A stretch of DNA of 64,000 nt, from positions 181,939 through 245,938 of the forward strand of contig NZ_KQ947379.1 in NCBI RefSeq assembly GCF_001484765.1, read 5' to 3'. This document shows positions 7,671 to 16,172 of the stretch, in pieces (the first letter of the stretch is position 1; every line of letters starts with the position of its first letter). The position numbers were made by a program, and so were the translations under genes. Source of the DNA: Entomohabitans teleogrylli. GTDB taxonomy: Bacteria; Pseudomonadota; Gammaproteobacteria; Enterobacterales; Enterobacteriaceae. The notes under the pieces are model-generated. The model saw nothing but the letters and a program-made list of their open reading frames with translations, was not told where the DNA came from and made no database searches.

Positions 7671-9100
7671 AGGCCGGAGGTTTTCGGCGGGCGCGGATAC
7701 TTCCACAGCCAGCGCCCGCTGACCATGCGCCAGTAGAAAAATGCTCCGCGCACCGCCCAGTCGAGGAACATCCCCAGCCAGACGCCAACCACGCCCATGC
7801 CAAGCACAATGCCCAGCACATAGCCCGCCACCACCCGGCATCCCCACATCCCGAGCATTGATACCCACATGGCGAAACGGGCGTCGCGGGCGCCCTTAAT
7901 CCCGGCGGGCAGAACCCATGAAGCGGCCCAGATGGGCATAAAGGCGGCGTTCAGCCAGATAAGCACTTTCACTACCTCAATAACGTCTGCCTCCCGGGTA
8001 TAGAACGACGCCATCAGTCCGGCCAACGGCGCCGTCAGCCAGGCGATAGCGGTCAAAAACAGAGTGGAAAGCCAGAATACATGGCGCAACTGACGTTCCG
8101 CCTGGCCAATCTGCCCCTTCCCGAGGCGCTTGCCGGTAATGATGGTCGACGCCGACCCCAGCGCGTTGCCCGGCAGGTTAATCAGCGAGGCGATAGAAAA
8201 CGCGATAAAGTTGCCGGCGATCACATCGGTCCCCATACCGGCGACAAACATCTGGGTTAACAATTTCCCGGCATTGAACAGCACCGACTCAATGCTCGCC
8301 GGAATGCCAATCCCCAGCACCTCCCCGAGAATGGCGAAATTGAGCGGTGTGAAATAGCTGCGCAGCCGGATATGCAGCGCCGGCGTGAAGCCAATCATCA
8401 GCACCCAGATAATCGCCAGCGCGCCGATATAGCGTGACAGGGTCAGGCCGAGCCCGGCGCCGATAAACCCGAGGCCGGGCCAGCCCGCCACGCCATATAT
8501 CAGCACGCTGCTGATGACGATGTTGAGGATGTTCATACCGCCGTTAATCAGTAGCGGAATTTTGGTATTTCCCGCTCCGCGCAACGCCCCGCTGCCGATC
8601 AGCGCTATCGCGGCCGCCGGATAGCTCCAGGCGGTGAACTGCAGGTAGCTGAGCGCCAGCGCTTTTACCTCGGCGGTCGCTTCTCCGGCGATAAAATCAA
8701 TGATGTACTCCCCGCAGGCGTGAACCAGCGCGGCCAGCAGCACGGCAAACAGCGTCATCAGTACCAGCGACTGGCGCGCCGCGGCCCGCGCCCGCTGACG
8801 ATCGCGCTTGCCGAGGCTGAAGGCCACCACCACCGTGGTACCGAGGTCTACGGCGGTAAAAAAGGCCAGCACCACCATATTGAAGCTGTCCGCCAGCCCG
8901 ACGCCGGCCATCGCTTCCTTACCCAACCAGCTGACCAGGAAGGTGCTGAGCACCCCCATCAACAACACGCAGGTATTTTCCAGGAAAATGGGGATCGCCA
9001 GTGGGGTGATTTCTCGCCAGAACAGTACGCGATAGCTTTTACGATGGGTGTACCAGCGGGTCTTTGCCAGCGCCTGCCGGAAAGGGATATTCAGCGTCAA
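7667..9100 (-). CDS. MATE-family efflux protein, YeeO-type
   Basis: A 477-residue inner-membrane exporter with many hydrophobic segments in the MATE pattern (two similar halves, about 12 helices). The N-terminus (WREITPLAIPIFLENTCVLLMGVLSTFLVSWLGKEAMAGVGLADS) and its position beside a tRNA-Asn and upstream of cobUST match E. coli yeeO. E. coli YeeO has been reported to export flavins and some dipeptides. Its stop codon overlaps that of the convergent sigma54 activator by 3 bp, and no terminator is visible between them. The reading frame is complete. Confidence 0.85.
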   Translation of the reverse strand: MTLNIPFRQALAKTRWYTHRKSYRVLFWREITPLAIPIFLENTCVLLMGVLSTFLVSWLGKEAMAGVGLADSFNMVVLAFFTAVDLGTTVVVAFSLGKRDRQRARAAARQSLVLMTLFAVLLAALVHACGEYIIDFIAGEATAEVKALALSYLQFTAWSYPAAAIALIGSGALRGAGNTKIPLLINGGMNILNIVISSVLIYGVAGWPGLGFIGAGLGLTLSRYIGALAIIWVLMIGFTPALHIRLRSYFTPLNFAILGEVLGIGIPASIESVLFNAGKLLTQMFVAGMGTDVIAGNFIAFSIASLINLPGNALGSASTIITGKRLGKGQIGQAERQLRHVFWLSTLFLTAIAWLTAPLAGLMASFYTREADVIEVVKVLIWLNAAFMPIWAASWVLPAGIKGARDARFAMWVSMLGMWGCRVVAGYVLGIVLGMGVVGVWLGMFLDWAVRGAFFYWRMVSGRWLWKYPRPPKTSGL

Positions 9101-9370
9101 GGGAGGCCTGCGTTAAGAATTTTGAAACCACATTTCAATAATGGACGACATCGGTCTGGTCTGCAAAGGGTTTTATGAAAAACCGCGCGATTTTGTCCCT
9201 GGCGGAGCGGGTAAGATGAGCCAATATCTGGCCGGATTTCGCCAGCGTCCCTGCGGGTTGTGCAGACAAAAGCAGCGGTTTGAGGAATTAATCAGCAATC
9301 GCGCGCTTTCCGGCAAACAGCCTTTGACAAGGGCGCCAGGTATCGTTACTATGCGCCCCGTTCACACGAT

Positions 9371-9446
9371 TCCTCTGTAGTTCAGTCGGTAGAACGGCGG
9401 ACTGTTAATCCGTATGTCACTGGTTCGAGTCCAGTCAGAGGAGCCA
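9371..9446 (+). tRNA. tRNA-Asn (GTT)
   Basis: A 76-nt cloverleaf: acceptor TCCTCTG pairs with CAGAGGA, the D arm contains TTCAGTCGGTAGA, the anticodon GTT is at 9404-9406 in CGGACTGTTAATCCG, the T arm is CTGGTTCGAGTCCAG, and CCA is encoded. tRNA-Asn genes of this neighbourhood are frequent integration sites; a broken integrase lies 168 bp downstream in the same orientation. Confidence 0.97.
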
Positions 9447-9454
9447 AATTAAGG

Positions 9455-9482
9455 AAAGCAGACGTTCACTGACGTCTGCTTT
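9455..9482 (+). terminator. Probable terminator of tRNA-Asn
   Basis: A perfect 10-bp inverted repeat AAAGCAGACG / CGTCTGCTTT with an 8-nt loop lies 8 bp after the tRNA CCA end. Only TTTCTGCATTT follows, so the T-run is short. Confidence 0.7.
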
Positions 9483-9613
9483 CTGCATTTATATCAACTG
9501 GTTATCCCCTTCTTCAGGTTCACTCTCGTTCACTAAAAACCACTCGAAGCCATACCCTTTTGCTGGTAAAGCTGGTTCGATTTGCGTTTTACCAGCACGC
9601 GGAGAGAACCGTC

Positions 9614-9737
9614 ATGTCACTTACTGATACTAAAGTAAAAAATGCCAGACCAGCGGAAAAGGCCGTCAAGCTCACTGACGGGTTTGGCCTCTGCCTGCTG
9701 GTGCATCCCAATGGTTCGAAATACTGGCAGTCAGGCT
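9614..9737 (+). pseudogene. Tyrosine integrase remnant (P4/CP4-57 type), N-terminal piece
   Basis: The frame from the ATG at 9614 gives SLTDTKVKNARPAEKAVKLTDGFGLCLLVHPNGSKYWQ when split over two parts (MSLTDTKVKNARPAEKAVK, then LTDGFGLCLLVHPNGSKYW). This is the DUF4102 N-terminal arm-binding domain of P4-type integrases, normally about 400 residues long. Similarity stops near 9733, where the conserved LKYRF-like strand should follow; the frame then runs through an inverted repeat and stops at 9835. The catalytic domain is missing. Its place just downstream of tRNA-Asn shows that an integrative element once entered here. A matching att copy of the tRNA 3' end was not found in the window. Confidence 0.8.
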
Positions 9738-9792
9738 TGACCCTGACCCAAAATCCTGTTCCATCCGGAAACAGAACTTTAGGTCAGGGTCA
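9738..9792. repeat. 55-bp inverted repeat at the integrase break
   Basis: TGACCCTGACC (9738-9748) is repeated inverted as GGTCAGGGTCA (9782-9792). The inner part can also pair imperfectly (CTGTTCC / GGAAACAG). It begins exactly where integrase similarity ends. It could be the scar of a small element or a deletion junction; the origin is unknown. Confidence 0.6.
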
Positions 9793-9821
9793 CAGGGTCA
9801 ATGCTCGTCAGCGCCCACGCA

Positions 9822-10094
9822 TCAGGGGCAGCTAATCACTTCATGAAGATCCTCGAATGAAAAAGCGCGTAGCCCGTAGCGGCGATCGTCCACTTCGAGC
9901 GGTAACTCTTCGCATTCATCGCCCTCGCCCATAAAGCACTGTTCCAGTTGCCCAACCACCCGGCGTAATTCGTGATCGACATAAATCACCCGATACAAAT
10001 CCCGCACCGGATAAATATCGCTGCCGCCGATCAGTACCGAGAATTTATCATTAAGCTTAATTAAGTACTGTCGATTATCTACGCAGTTTATCAT
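9822..10094 (-). CDS. Small protein of unknown function at the end of the fimbrial operon
   Basis: 90 residues, with no recognised family. It is acidic in its second half (GEGDECEELPLEVDDRR), has four cysteines, no signal peptide and no membrane segment, so it is probably cytoplasmic. The start follows CATTTTGCTCTCCTT on the plus strand, i.e. AAGGAGAGC before the ATG, a good ribosome site. It lies 30 bp after the last adhesin gene on the same strand and is probably the last gene of the fimbrial operon. A regulatory role is conceivable, but nothing in the sequence shows it. Confidence 0.55.
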   Translation of the reverse strand: MINCVDNRQYLIKLNDKFSVLIGGSDIYPVRDLYRVIYVDHELRRVVGQLEQCFMGEGDECEELPLEVDDRRYGLRAFSFEDLHEVISCP

Positions 10095-10124
10095 TTTGCT
10101 CTCCTTATCATCTAACTCCTGAGG

Positions 10125-11078
10125 TCACTTATAGGTCAAGGTAAACGTCGCCGTCGCATTCGCTTTTCCAGCAGTAATTGTTGCTCCCGTCTGATAATAG
10201 CGCGCCTGAAGCTGCACGATTTCATTACCACCCGATGGCGACTGATAATAAAAACGTTCCTGCCCAAACTGCACCGGCACATTAATATGCTGATACCACA
10301 GTTCAATACCTACACCGGTCGCCGCCATATTGCCTGGCGCTCTATCCAGCCTCATCACGCCGGGTCGGTTTATGGGATCCGGTGTGGCGTCAATTCGTAC
10401 ATTAATGCGGGCATTACGGTTACAGTTCAAAGAAATATTAAATCGCGTCCACCCGGTCCCGGTCCCGGTCCCCAGGCCACGGAATTCCCGTTTATCGTGA
10501 TCGCCCATCGCGACATTGACCCCAGGCGTAGTCACCGAGCAGGCTGCTGCACTCACGGTATTGGTTCCCGTCAGGCGAATATTGGCCATCGGAAATTGAT
10601 TCACAATTACCGCCTGTGCCAGCATACCCGGCGTCAGCGTGCCTCCACTAATATTACCGGTTTTAATTAATTCAACCCGGACATTGGAAAGAATAGGATA
10701 ATTGAGTGCCGGAAAATCGATCTGAAAAGGTAAGTGTCGACCACTTGTACCCATCACTAATCTAATCCCTACACCCGGGATATTAGTATTATAAATATTA
10801 TTTCCAGAACTACTCAATGTTCTCCACTGGCGTATCTCCCAGGCAAATGTCCACGGCACATCACAGCCTGCAATAGATCTGCCATTATTAAAATCCCCGG
10901 TATTCGCTGTGCCAATAACAGTCCCCACTGCGGCATCACGCTGAACAATAATATTGCCAAAATTGACCTCCACGGAAACCTCAGAAGTTATGCCGTCAAC
11001 AAAATTACACCTGGCATAACCCACCGCTGGTAGCAGCAGTAGTATCATCATCGTTGATAATTTAGCTATTAAATTCAT
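10125..11078 (-). CDS. Fimbrial tip adhesin/minor subunit, full length
   Basis: 317 residues with a signal peptide ending VGYA-R near residue 22. The N-terminal half (from CNFVDG, with NIIVQRDAAVGTVIGT) looks like a receptor-binding domain. The C-terminal half is a pilin domain with a cysteine pair (AACSVTTPG ... LNCNRNARINVRI) and the terminal strand ATFTLTYK needed for donor-strand exchange. It is secreted and assembled by the chaperone and usher encoded upstream. It is clearly paralogous to the preceding gene over its whole length, but that copy lacks the C-terminal strands. Confidence 0.85.
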   Translation of the reverse strand: MNLIAKLSTMMILLLLPAVGYARCNFVDGITSEVSVEVNFGNIIVQRDAAVGTVIGTANTGDFNNGRSIAGCDVPWTFAWEIRQWRTLSSSGNNIYNTNIPGVGIRLVMGTSGRHLPFQIDFPALNYPILSNVRVELIKTGNISGGTLTPGMLAQAVIVNQFPMANIRLTGTNTVSAAACSVTTPGVNVAMGDHDKREFRGLGTGTGTGWTRFNISLNCNRNARINVRIDATPDPINRPGVMRLDRAPGNMAATGVGIELWYQHINVPVQFGQERFYYQSPSGGNEIVQLQARYYQTGATITAGKANATATFTLTYK

Positions 11079-11168
11079 CCTCCCTCCTGCTTATATCTAA
11101 TGTCTGGTACATTCTGCTTTTATTCAGGCATTGTTTATTAAAAATTGCCGCTAAAGTTGCCCTTCCTG

Positions 11169-11993
11169 TCAAATGCTTATTACCCCCGGCGCGCTGTCCA
11201 GCCTCATCACTCCCGTGATTCCCGGATATGCTACTGCATTGATCTGAACGTTTACCCTGGCGTTTCTGTCGCAATCCAGCCCAATTGAAAAATCCTGCCA
11301 CGCAGTGCCTGAATTAATACCGCTGAATACCGACTTTGGCTGTTTACCCAGCGCCACACTGACGTTGGGTGTTGAGACTGAGCAGGCGAGCACCGTCACT
11401 ACGCCGCCGGAAAAGCTTATCGGCACTTCAGGCGACCAGGCGCCGGTTTCACGTATTCCAACATAGAATGTGCCAACCGGGCCGCTTAATGTTCCCCCCT
11501 GAATCGTGTGGGTTTTAACCAGCAGAATACGCGCCTGGTGACCAAATGAGTGGCGAATTCCTACGGCGTTCGAGATATAAAATATTGGCCACTCAGTTCT
11601 GCCGACCTGTATTCCTCGCCATGGCGCCCACGCAGAAGTATTGACATGGCTTTCTCCCTCAATAATGAAGCCAACGCCGGGAAGATTGGTATCGAATACC
11701 GTATCAGTGGCATACAAAAGCCCGGAAGATCGTCCATTATTGCTTCTGACGCCCGTCTCAAGGCTATATTGCGCCATCGTGTCATAGTTGCAGTTTTGGT
11801 ATGACATACCCCGGCCGGAATAAAGCCAGTCGCTAATCGGTTGTCCAACCTGCGCATCGCGCTGTACGGTAATTGAACCGGCATTAATACTAAATGCCCC
11901 CACCGCCTCACAAAGCGCCAGCGTTTTCAACGGCACAGACAGCAGAATAAATAGCCCCCCCTGCCAGATAGTATTACGGTTCATCAGCGACAC
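11169..11993 (-). CDS. Fimbrial adhesin, C-terminally truncated paralogue
   Basis: 274 residues. The N-terminus has a hydrophobic signal (ending near KTLALC), then SITVQRDAQVGQPISD, matching the next gene. The pilin domain begins at LACSVSTPNVSVALG and includes LDCDRNARVNVQI, but the frame stops at MRLDSAPGVISI, where the paralogue continues for about 58 more residues. Reading the other frames downstream gives no fimbrial C-terminus, so the end seems deleted rather than frameshifted. Without the last beta-strands it should not be stably incorporated, and it may be a pseudogene. It overlaps the usher stop by 10 bp. Confidence 0.75.
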   Translation of the reverse strand: MSLMNRNTIWQGGLFILLSVPLKTLALCEAVGAFSINAGSITVQRDAQVGQPISDWLYSGRGMSYQNCNYDTMAQYSLETGVRSNNGRSSGLLYATDTVFDTNLPGVGFIIEGESHVNTSAWAPWRGIQVGRTEWPIFYISNAVGIRHSFGHQARILLVKTHTIQGGTLSGPVGTFYVGIRETGAWSPEVPISFSGGVVTVLACSVSTPNVSVALGKQPKSVFSGINSGTAWQDFSIGLDCDRNARVNVQINAVAYPGITGVMRLDSAPGVISI

Positions 11994-14461
11994 ACCCCCT
12001 GAATCCCCGTCAGCACGCCTGAATCCGTCGGCTCTGGTAAACGGTAATGTACCGTACAGCGCTGCGACCCGTTCCAGGACACCCTAAGATCGCCCTCATC
12101 CGCGACCCCCGTCAGATAGACCTGCCCGCCGTCACCCACTATTCCGCTACTGCCGTTTTGCTGGCTCACACTGGCGCCAAACGGCACAGGCCCCTCCTGA
12201 TAACTCACCGTCATCAGCACCCGACGACCAACGCGAGTGTCGAAATCCGCTACCACCACCGCGCCTTGCCCGGGGGTTACCGTACGAACCGCGGTATCAA
12301 TATCCACGTCTTCCGCCAGCGTACTGGTATCCAGCGCAATACGATTTTTCTTATACGGGTTGACATAAGGCACCACGGTATACCCGCGCCAGTCGGTATA
12401 GACCCCGGTATTATTCTGGACTTTGGTATTACCGGCGCCGGGAGCTCTGACAAGCGCCATCGAGTCCCCCAACGATTGCGAGAACGTAACGCCGTACGGA
12501 TGGGCGACGATCCCCCCTTTCAGGCCATAATTGATTTGCTGCGTATTATCGTCATAGCTATAACCGCCAGCGATCTCGTTATAAGCCCCTTTATAAGTGG
12601 CGTTGATATTACCGGCCGCCCCCACGCCATGGTTGGTATAGCTCTGCTGAACGCTATAACTAAGGTTGTTGTCTGATAATAATGTACCGTTAAGCCCGAC
12701 TTGCTGCCGGGTATCGCCCCCTCTGGCGGTGTTAATACTGTAATTGGCCCATGCGCCAGGCATAAAGCTCAACAGCGGTACCTGAATGGTGAACGCCAGT
12801 TGCTGGTCGGCGGCCTGGGTACTTTCCGGATAGTCGCTGTAGCTGTAGGTCAGGCTGTAGTTCATCGAACCAATATTACTGGCCCAGCCGGCACGGAAAG
12901 TACGCTCCTCCCCGTCACGGTGCCAGTAATCCTGCTGGTAACCGGAAATAAAGAATGATCCGATATCACTAAGACTCTGGCTGATGTCCAGTTGCAGGCG
13001 CTGGCGTTTGTTGTATTGCATGCGCCAGACATCGCGATCGCCAACGCGCATATCATTAGCCTCCGGGAAGGTATAATAGCCCTGCGTGGAGTAACGATAA
13101 GCCGCCAGCGTAAAACTGGTGCCGGTAGTCTGCATGGTTTTTGAATACTGCACCCGATATGACTGACCATTGCGGGTTTGTTCGTCATCAAGCGTTGTGC
13201 GCGCAACGGTAATATCGGTAGAAAAAGATCCCAGTTCACCAAGTCCGAATCCCATCCCGACGGCGGCGGACAGATAATCCGGGGAATAGATTGCCCCGCC
13301 ATAGACCGTCATTGAATGCGGTAGACCATACATAGCGCTCAGTTGCCCAAACCCGGGCTCGTCGCCGGTATCATTACCGCTGCGATACTTGCCGGCGGTG
13401 GCGGCATATTTGAGCCGGCCTTCACGCTGCATAATCGGCACCGCCGCAAAAGGTTGCACAAAACGGCGTTCGCTACCGTCCGCCTCTCTGATAGTGACAT
13501 CAAGGTCGCCGCTGCCGGCGGTCGGATAGAGATCGCTGATGACAAACGCGCCGGGAGCCACATAACTCTGCCAGATAATGTAGCCATTCTGCCGCACCGT
13601 CACCTGGGCATTCGACCGGGCAATGCCGCGGATGACCGGGGCAAAACCGCGCAAACTATCAGGCAGCATATTATCGTCCGACGCCAGCTGTGCGCCGCGG
13701 AATTGTACGCTGTCGAAAATTTCCCCGGGCGTATAGCTGTCCCCGAGCGTTAATTGCGCTTTCAGCGATTTGATATCCCGCTGCAGCCAGCTATTAATCG
13801 AATCCCAGCGGCTGCCCTGTTCCTGGCTGTAAGACCAGGTCGAATAGTTGCGTAGCCGCCACGCTCCAAAGTTCAGGCCGCTTTGCAGATTCGCGTAATA
13901 GTTATCCCGGGAGCCATCGTTATGACTATGCCAGGTATTAGCGCCGCTGAAATTGTAATTGAGTAGCGCCGCGGTGACGCCATCATCCCACAGCGCCGGA
14001 TCGACCCATTCCCTGGCGGAAGCGTTTATCGCCGCCTGGGGAATACTGACCTCCAGTTGCAATTTACTGAAACGCAGTTCGGTAGCCGCCTGAGGGATAT
14101 ACTGACCGATATCATCGAGCGGCTTATCGGCGGGCAGCGCCGCCAGTTGTGGGAAAGCGTCGACTCTTACGCCCCACGCTTTAAGCATCGCCGGGGTAAT
14201 TTGCGCACGCAGTTTTTGATCAGCACCGCTGACGAAATGAATATCCTGAAGTTCGCCCTGCGCCTCGCCATTGATATATACCATCACCCGATACACGCCT
14301 GGCTGCTGGCCGCCCGCTTCGGCAAACGCCGATAAATCCGCCACCGGTTGACGCGGATTGCCTATTTCCAGCGCGTAAGGGTTGAAGGTTTCCCGGGCCG
14401 CAGCGATGTAACTCCACGACAGCATCAGCGCTATCGTGACGGGAGAATAACGCTTAATCAT
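11984..14461 (-). CDS. Fimbrial outer-membrane usher (FimD/PapC family)
   Basis: 825 residues, the normal usher length. A signal peptide (ending near IAAA), an N-terminal periplasmic domain (FNPYALEIGN ... GVYRVMVYINGEAQGELQDIHF), a 24-strand barrel with plug (LGDSYTPGEIFDSVQFRGAQLASDDNMLPDS; FVISDLYPTAGSGDLDVTI) and C-terminal domains ending in a cysteine pair (QRCTVHY ... GVCR). It forms the outer-membrane pore that assembles the fimbria. It starts 2 bp after the chaperone stop and overlaps the first adhesin gene. Confidence 0.95.
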   Translation of the reverse strand: MIKRYSPVTIALMLSWSYIAAARETFNPYALEIGNPRQPVADLSAFAEAGGQQPGVYRVMVYINGEAQGELQDIHFVSGADQKLRAQITPAMLKAWGVRVDAFPQLAALPADKPLDDIGQYIPQAATELRFSKLQLEVSIPQAAINASAREWVDPALWDDGVTAALLNYNFSGANTWHSHNDGSRDNYYANLQSGLNFGAWRLRNYSTWSYSQEQGSRWDSINSWLQRDIKSLKAQLTLGDSYTPGEIFDSVQFRGAQLASDDNMLPDSLRGFAPVIRGIARSNAQVTVRQNGYIIWQSYVAPGAFVISDLYPTAGSGDLDVTIREADGSERRFVQPFAAVPIMQREGRLKYAATAGKYRSGNDTGDEPGFGQLSAMYGLPHSMTVYGGAIYSPDYLSAAVGMGFGLGELGSFSTDITVARTTLDDEQTRNGQSYRVQYSKTMQTTGTSFTLAAYRYSTQGYYTFPEANDMRVGDRDVWRMQYNKRQRLQLDISQSLSDIGSFFISGYQQDYWHRDGEERTFRAGWASNIGSMNYSLTYSYSDYPESTQAADQQLAFTIQVPLLSFMPGAWANYSINTARGGDTRQQVGLNGTLLSDNNLSYSVQQSYTNHGVGAAGNINATYKGAYNEIAGGYSYDDNTQQINYGLKGGIVAHPYGVTFSQSLGDSMALVRAPGAGNTKVQNNTGVYTDWRGYTVVPYVNPYKKNRIALDTSTLAEDVDIDTAVRTVTPGQGAVVVADFDTRVGRRVLMTVSYQEGPVPFGASVSQQNGSSGIVGDGGQVYLTGVADEGDLRVSWNGSQRCTVHYRLPEPTDSGVLTGIQGVCR

Positions 14462-14463
14462 CT

Positions 14464-15150
14464 TTATTCCCCCGACAGGTTGCGGTTTTCCGGTTGGCTA
14501 ATCGCGCCGTAATCGCTGATCGCCTGCCAGGAGACCGTCGTCACTTTGCCGCCCGCCAGAGTATATGTGGCGCTGCCTTTCGGCGGCACCATGTCCGCTT
14601 CCTTAATTTCCTGGCCGTCCACTTTCAGGGAAAAGAGCGAGACGTAATAAGCTGAAGGGTTGGTTAAGGTCAAACGGTTGCCGCTACGTGAAGCCTGCAA
14701 CTGCTGATATGCCGTATCCACCCGGCCTTCCAGCCCCGCCGGACGGTAAAACAATTTAAGCCGTGATTTCACGACGATATGCAGCACATTAGTATCCGCC
14801 TTACTACTGTCCATGGCCGGGATAGCTTTCACATTCAACCAGTACACCGATTCCCGATCTTCCGGCAATTGACCACCCGTGCGCACAATACGCAGAATAT
14901 TTTCTTCATCGGAATTAATACGAAATAGCGGCGGCGTAACAATAAATGGGGCTTTACTGTCAGGCGCATCCATATCTACCCAGCTTTGCACCAGATAAAC
15001 GCCAGAATCGCCCGGGTTGCGTATGGAAACGGAAGTCTCTTTTTTATCACCGGGATAAATGACTCGGGTACCACCAATAACAATACCCGCCCAGGCCGTA
15101 TGAGTAAAAATAACCAACATCATCGCCAGCGAAATTGGATATAGGTTCAT
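14464..15150 (-). CDS. Periplasmic fimbrial chaperone (FimC/PapD family)
   Basis: 228 residues from the ATG at 15150, which has AGGAG 7 nt upstream and is followed by a signal peptide (LVIFTHTAWA). The mature protein has the two-domain PapD pattern: GIVIGGTRVIYPGDKKETSVSIRN, PFIVTPPLFRINSDEENILRI and the motif ESVYWLNVKAIP; KSRLKLFYRP is the chaperone strand-cleft region. It delivers subunits to the usher. The frame extends upstream to 15240, but this part has no signal peptide or ribosome site. Confidence 0.93.
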   Translation of the reverse strand: MNLYPISLAMMLVIFTHTAWAGIVIGGTRVIYPGDKKETSVSIRNPGDSGVYLVQSWVDMDAPDSKAPFIVTPPLFRINSDEENILRIVRTGGQLPEDRESVYWLNVKAIPAMDSSKADTNVLHIVVKSRLKLFYRPAGLEGRVDTAYQQLQASRSGNRLTLTNPSAYYVSLFSLKVDGQEIKEADMVPPKGSATYTLAGGKVTTVSWQAISDYGAISQPENRNLSGE

Positions 15151-15251
15151 TCCTTTTCTCCTGACAAAGGAAAACGCGTCCTTGCGGAAAATTTCCTGTC
15201 TACAGAATATGTCAAACAAGATACGTGGCTGATCCGCCACTCATCGCAGTG

Positions 15252-15785
15252 TTATCTGTAATTAATAGTGAACTGAGAAGTACTGTTCGCAGTACCGACA
15301 CCCACAGTGGTATTTGTGGAAACATAGCGCGCCACAAAGTCCAGATTGTTATCGCCGGCGGCCAGCGGATAATTTGAAGAAGCGGTGTACAACGGAATAG
15401 TGGCGCCATTTCTGTCGGCAATTTCAATACCAACCTGGGTAGCAACACCCGCCGTACCAGCGCCGGTCAACTCCAGCAGGTTACGATTCTCCGGTTTAGC
15501 GACACCGTCAAACTTAACGCTTGCCCCAGTCACTGTTGCCGGACAGCCGGTTAATTGCAGCGTAAAGCGCGTCGGTCCGGCCTTTTTACCTGCACCGCCG
15601 TCCAGTGCCGATTTAGCGACCCGGCCAAGATCAACATTCAGGTTTTGTGAACCACTGGCAATAGTGCAAGTCTCATCAGTGATCGTTCCCGTGAAATTGA
15701 TGGTGCCATCTGCAGCATTAGCGATACTCGCCACACTGCCTACGCCGACAGCCAGTAAAAACGCGCTAACTATTTTGGTTTTCAT
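15252..15785 (-). CDS. Major fimbrial subunit (FimA-type pilin)
   Basis: 177 residues from the ATG at 15785, which is preceded by AAGGAG. A signal peptide ends IANA-ADGTINF. The mature pilin has the conserved cysteine pair (C40 in TDETCTI and C81 in LTGCPA) and ends with FTINYR, whose penultimate tyrosine is typical for donor-strand pilins. It is the first structural gene, separated from the rest of the operon by about 100 bp. The candidate invertible promoter element begins 100 bp upstream of its start codon. Confidence 0.92.
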   Translation of the reverse strand: MKTKIVSAFLLAVGVGSVASIANAADGTINFTGTITDETCTIASGSQNLNVDLGRVAKSALDGGAGKKAGPTRFTLQLTGCPATVTGASVKFDGVAKPENRNLLELTGAGTAGVATQVGIEIADRNGATIPLYTASSNYPLAAGDNNLDFVARYVSTNTTVGVGTANSTSQFTINYR

Positions 15786-15827
15786 GAACTTCTCCTTCAT
15801 TAATCGATAATCATGTGGCAACAGGGC

Positions 15828-15842
15828 TGCCAAAATCTGGCA
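15828..15842 (-). promoter_or_regulatory. Leader hairpin before the pilin gene
   Basis: TGCCA-AAATC-TGGCA forms a short stem-loop between the left inverted repeat and the pilin start. It would be in the 5' leader of the pilin message in the ON phase. Role unknown. Confidence 0.3.
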
Positions 15843-16015
15843 AACTGATGTCTAACGCATAAAAAACGTGCGCTGAACTCTACGTTTTGTGCCAGTTCGA
15901 ATAATTCAGAAGATCAGACGCAATAATCACGGCCTCGCAGAGTAACAACATAAAAATAATTCTAAGTACGAAGATAATATGTTGTTGAAAGGTGGTTTTT
16001 AGCAGGAGGGGCATT

Positions 16016-16047
16016 CTGGCAGCAACGACATCACAACGTGCTGCCAG
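16016..16047. repeat. Hairpin inside the invertible element
   Basis: CTGGCAGCA / TGCTGCCAG, a perfect 9-bp stem with a 14-nt loop, at the middle of the element. There is no T-run. It could be a protein-binding site or slow transcription. Confidence 0.5.
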
Positions 16048-16140
16048 GTCAATGTAACAAAACATTAAAACGATAAATCAGAAAAAATCCAGATAATTCA
16101 GTCAATTTAAATACCACCCGATGATCCCTTCATAAAAAAA

Positions 16141-16169
16141 TTGACATTCCATTAATACATTGAGATATT
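16141..16169 (+). promoter_or_regulatory. Switch promoter, pointing away from the pilin gene
   Basis: A perfect -35 TTGACA (16141-16146) is followed after 17 bp by GATATT (16164-16169, 4 of 6 to TATAAT). The start point would be near 16176, at the right inverted repeat. As sequenced it would read rightward into the recombinase gene as antisense. After inversion it would lie next to the left repeat and drive the pilin operon. Confidence 0.65.
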
Positions 16170-16172
16170 AAC

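Noticed and set aside
15880..16065. 61-codon frame inside the invertible element
   Set aside because: It overlaps the left inverted repeat and would be broken by inversion; no homology.
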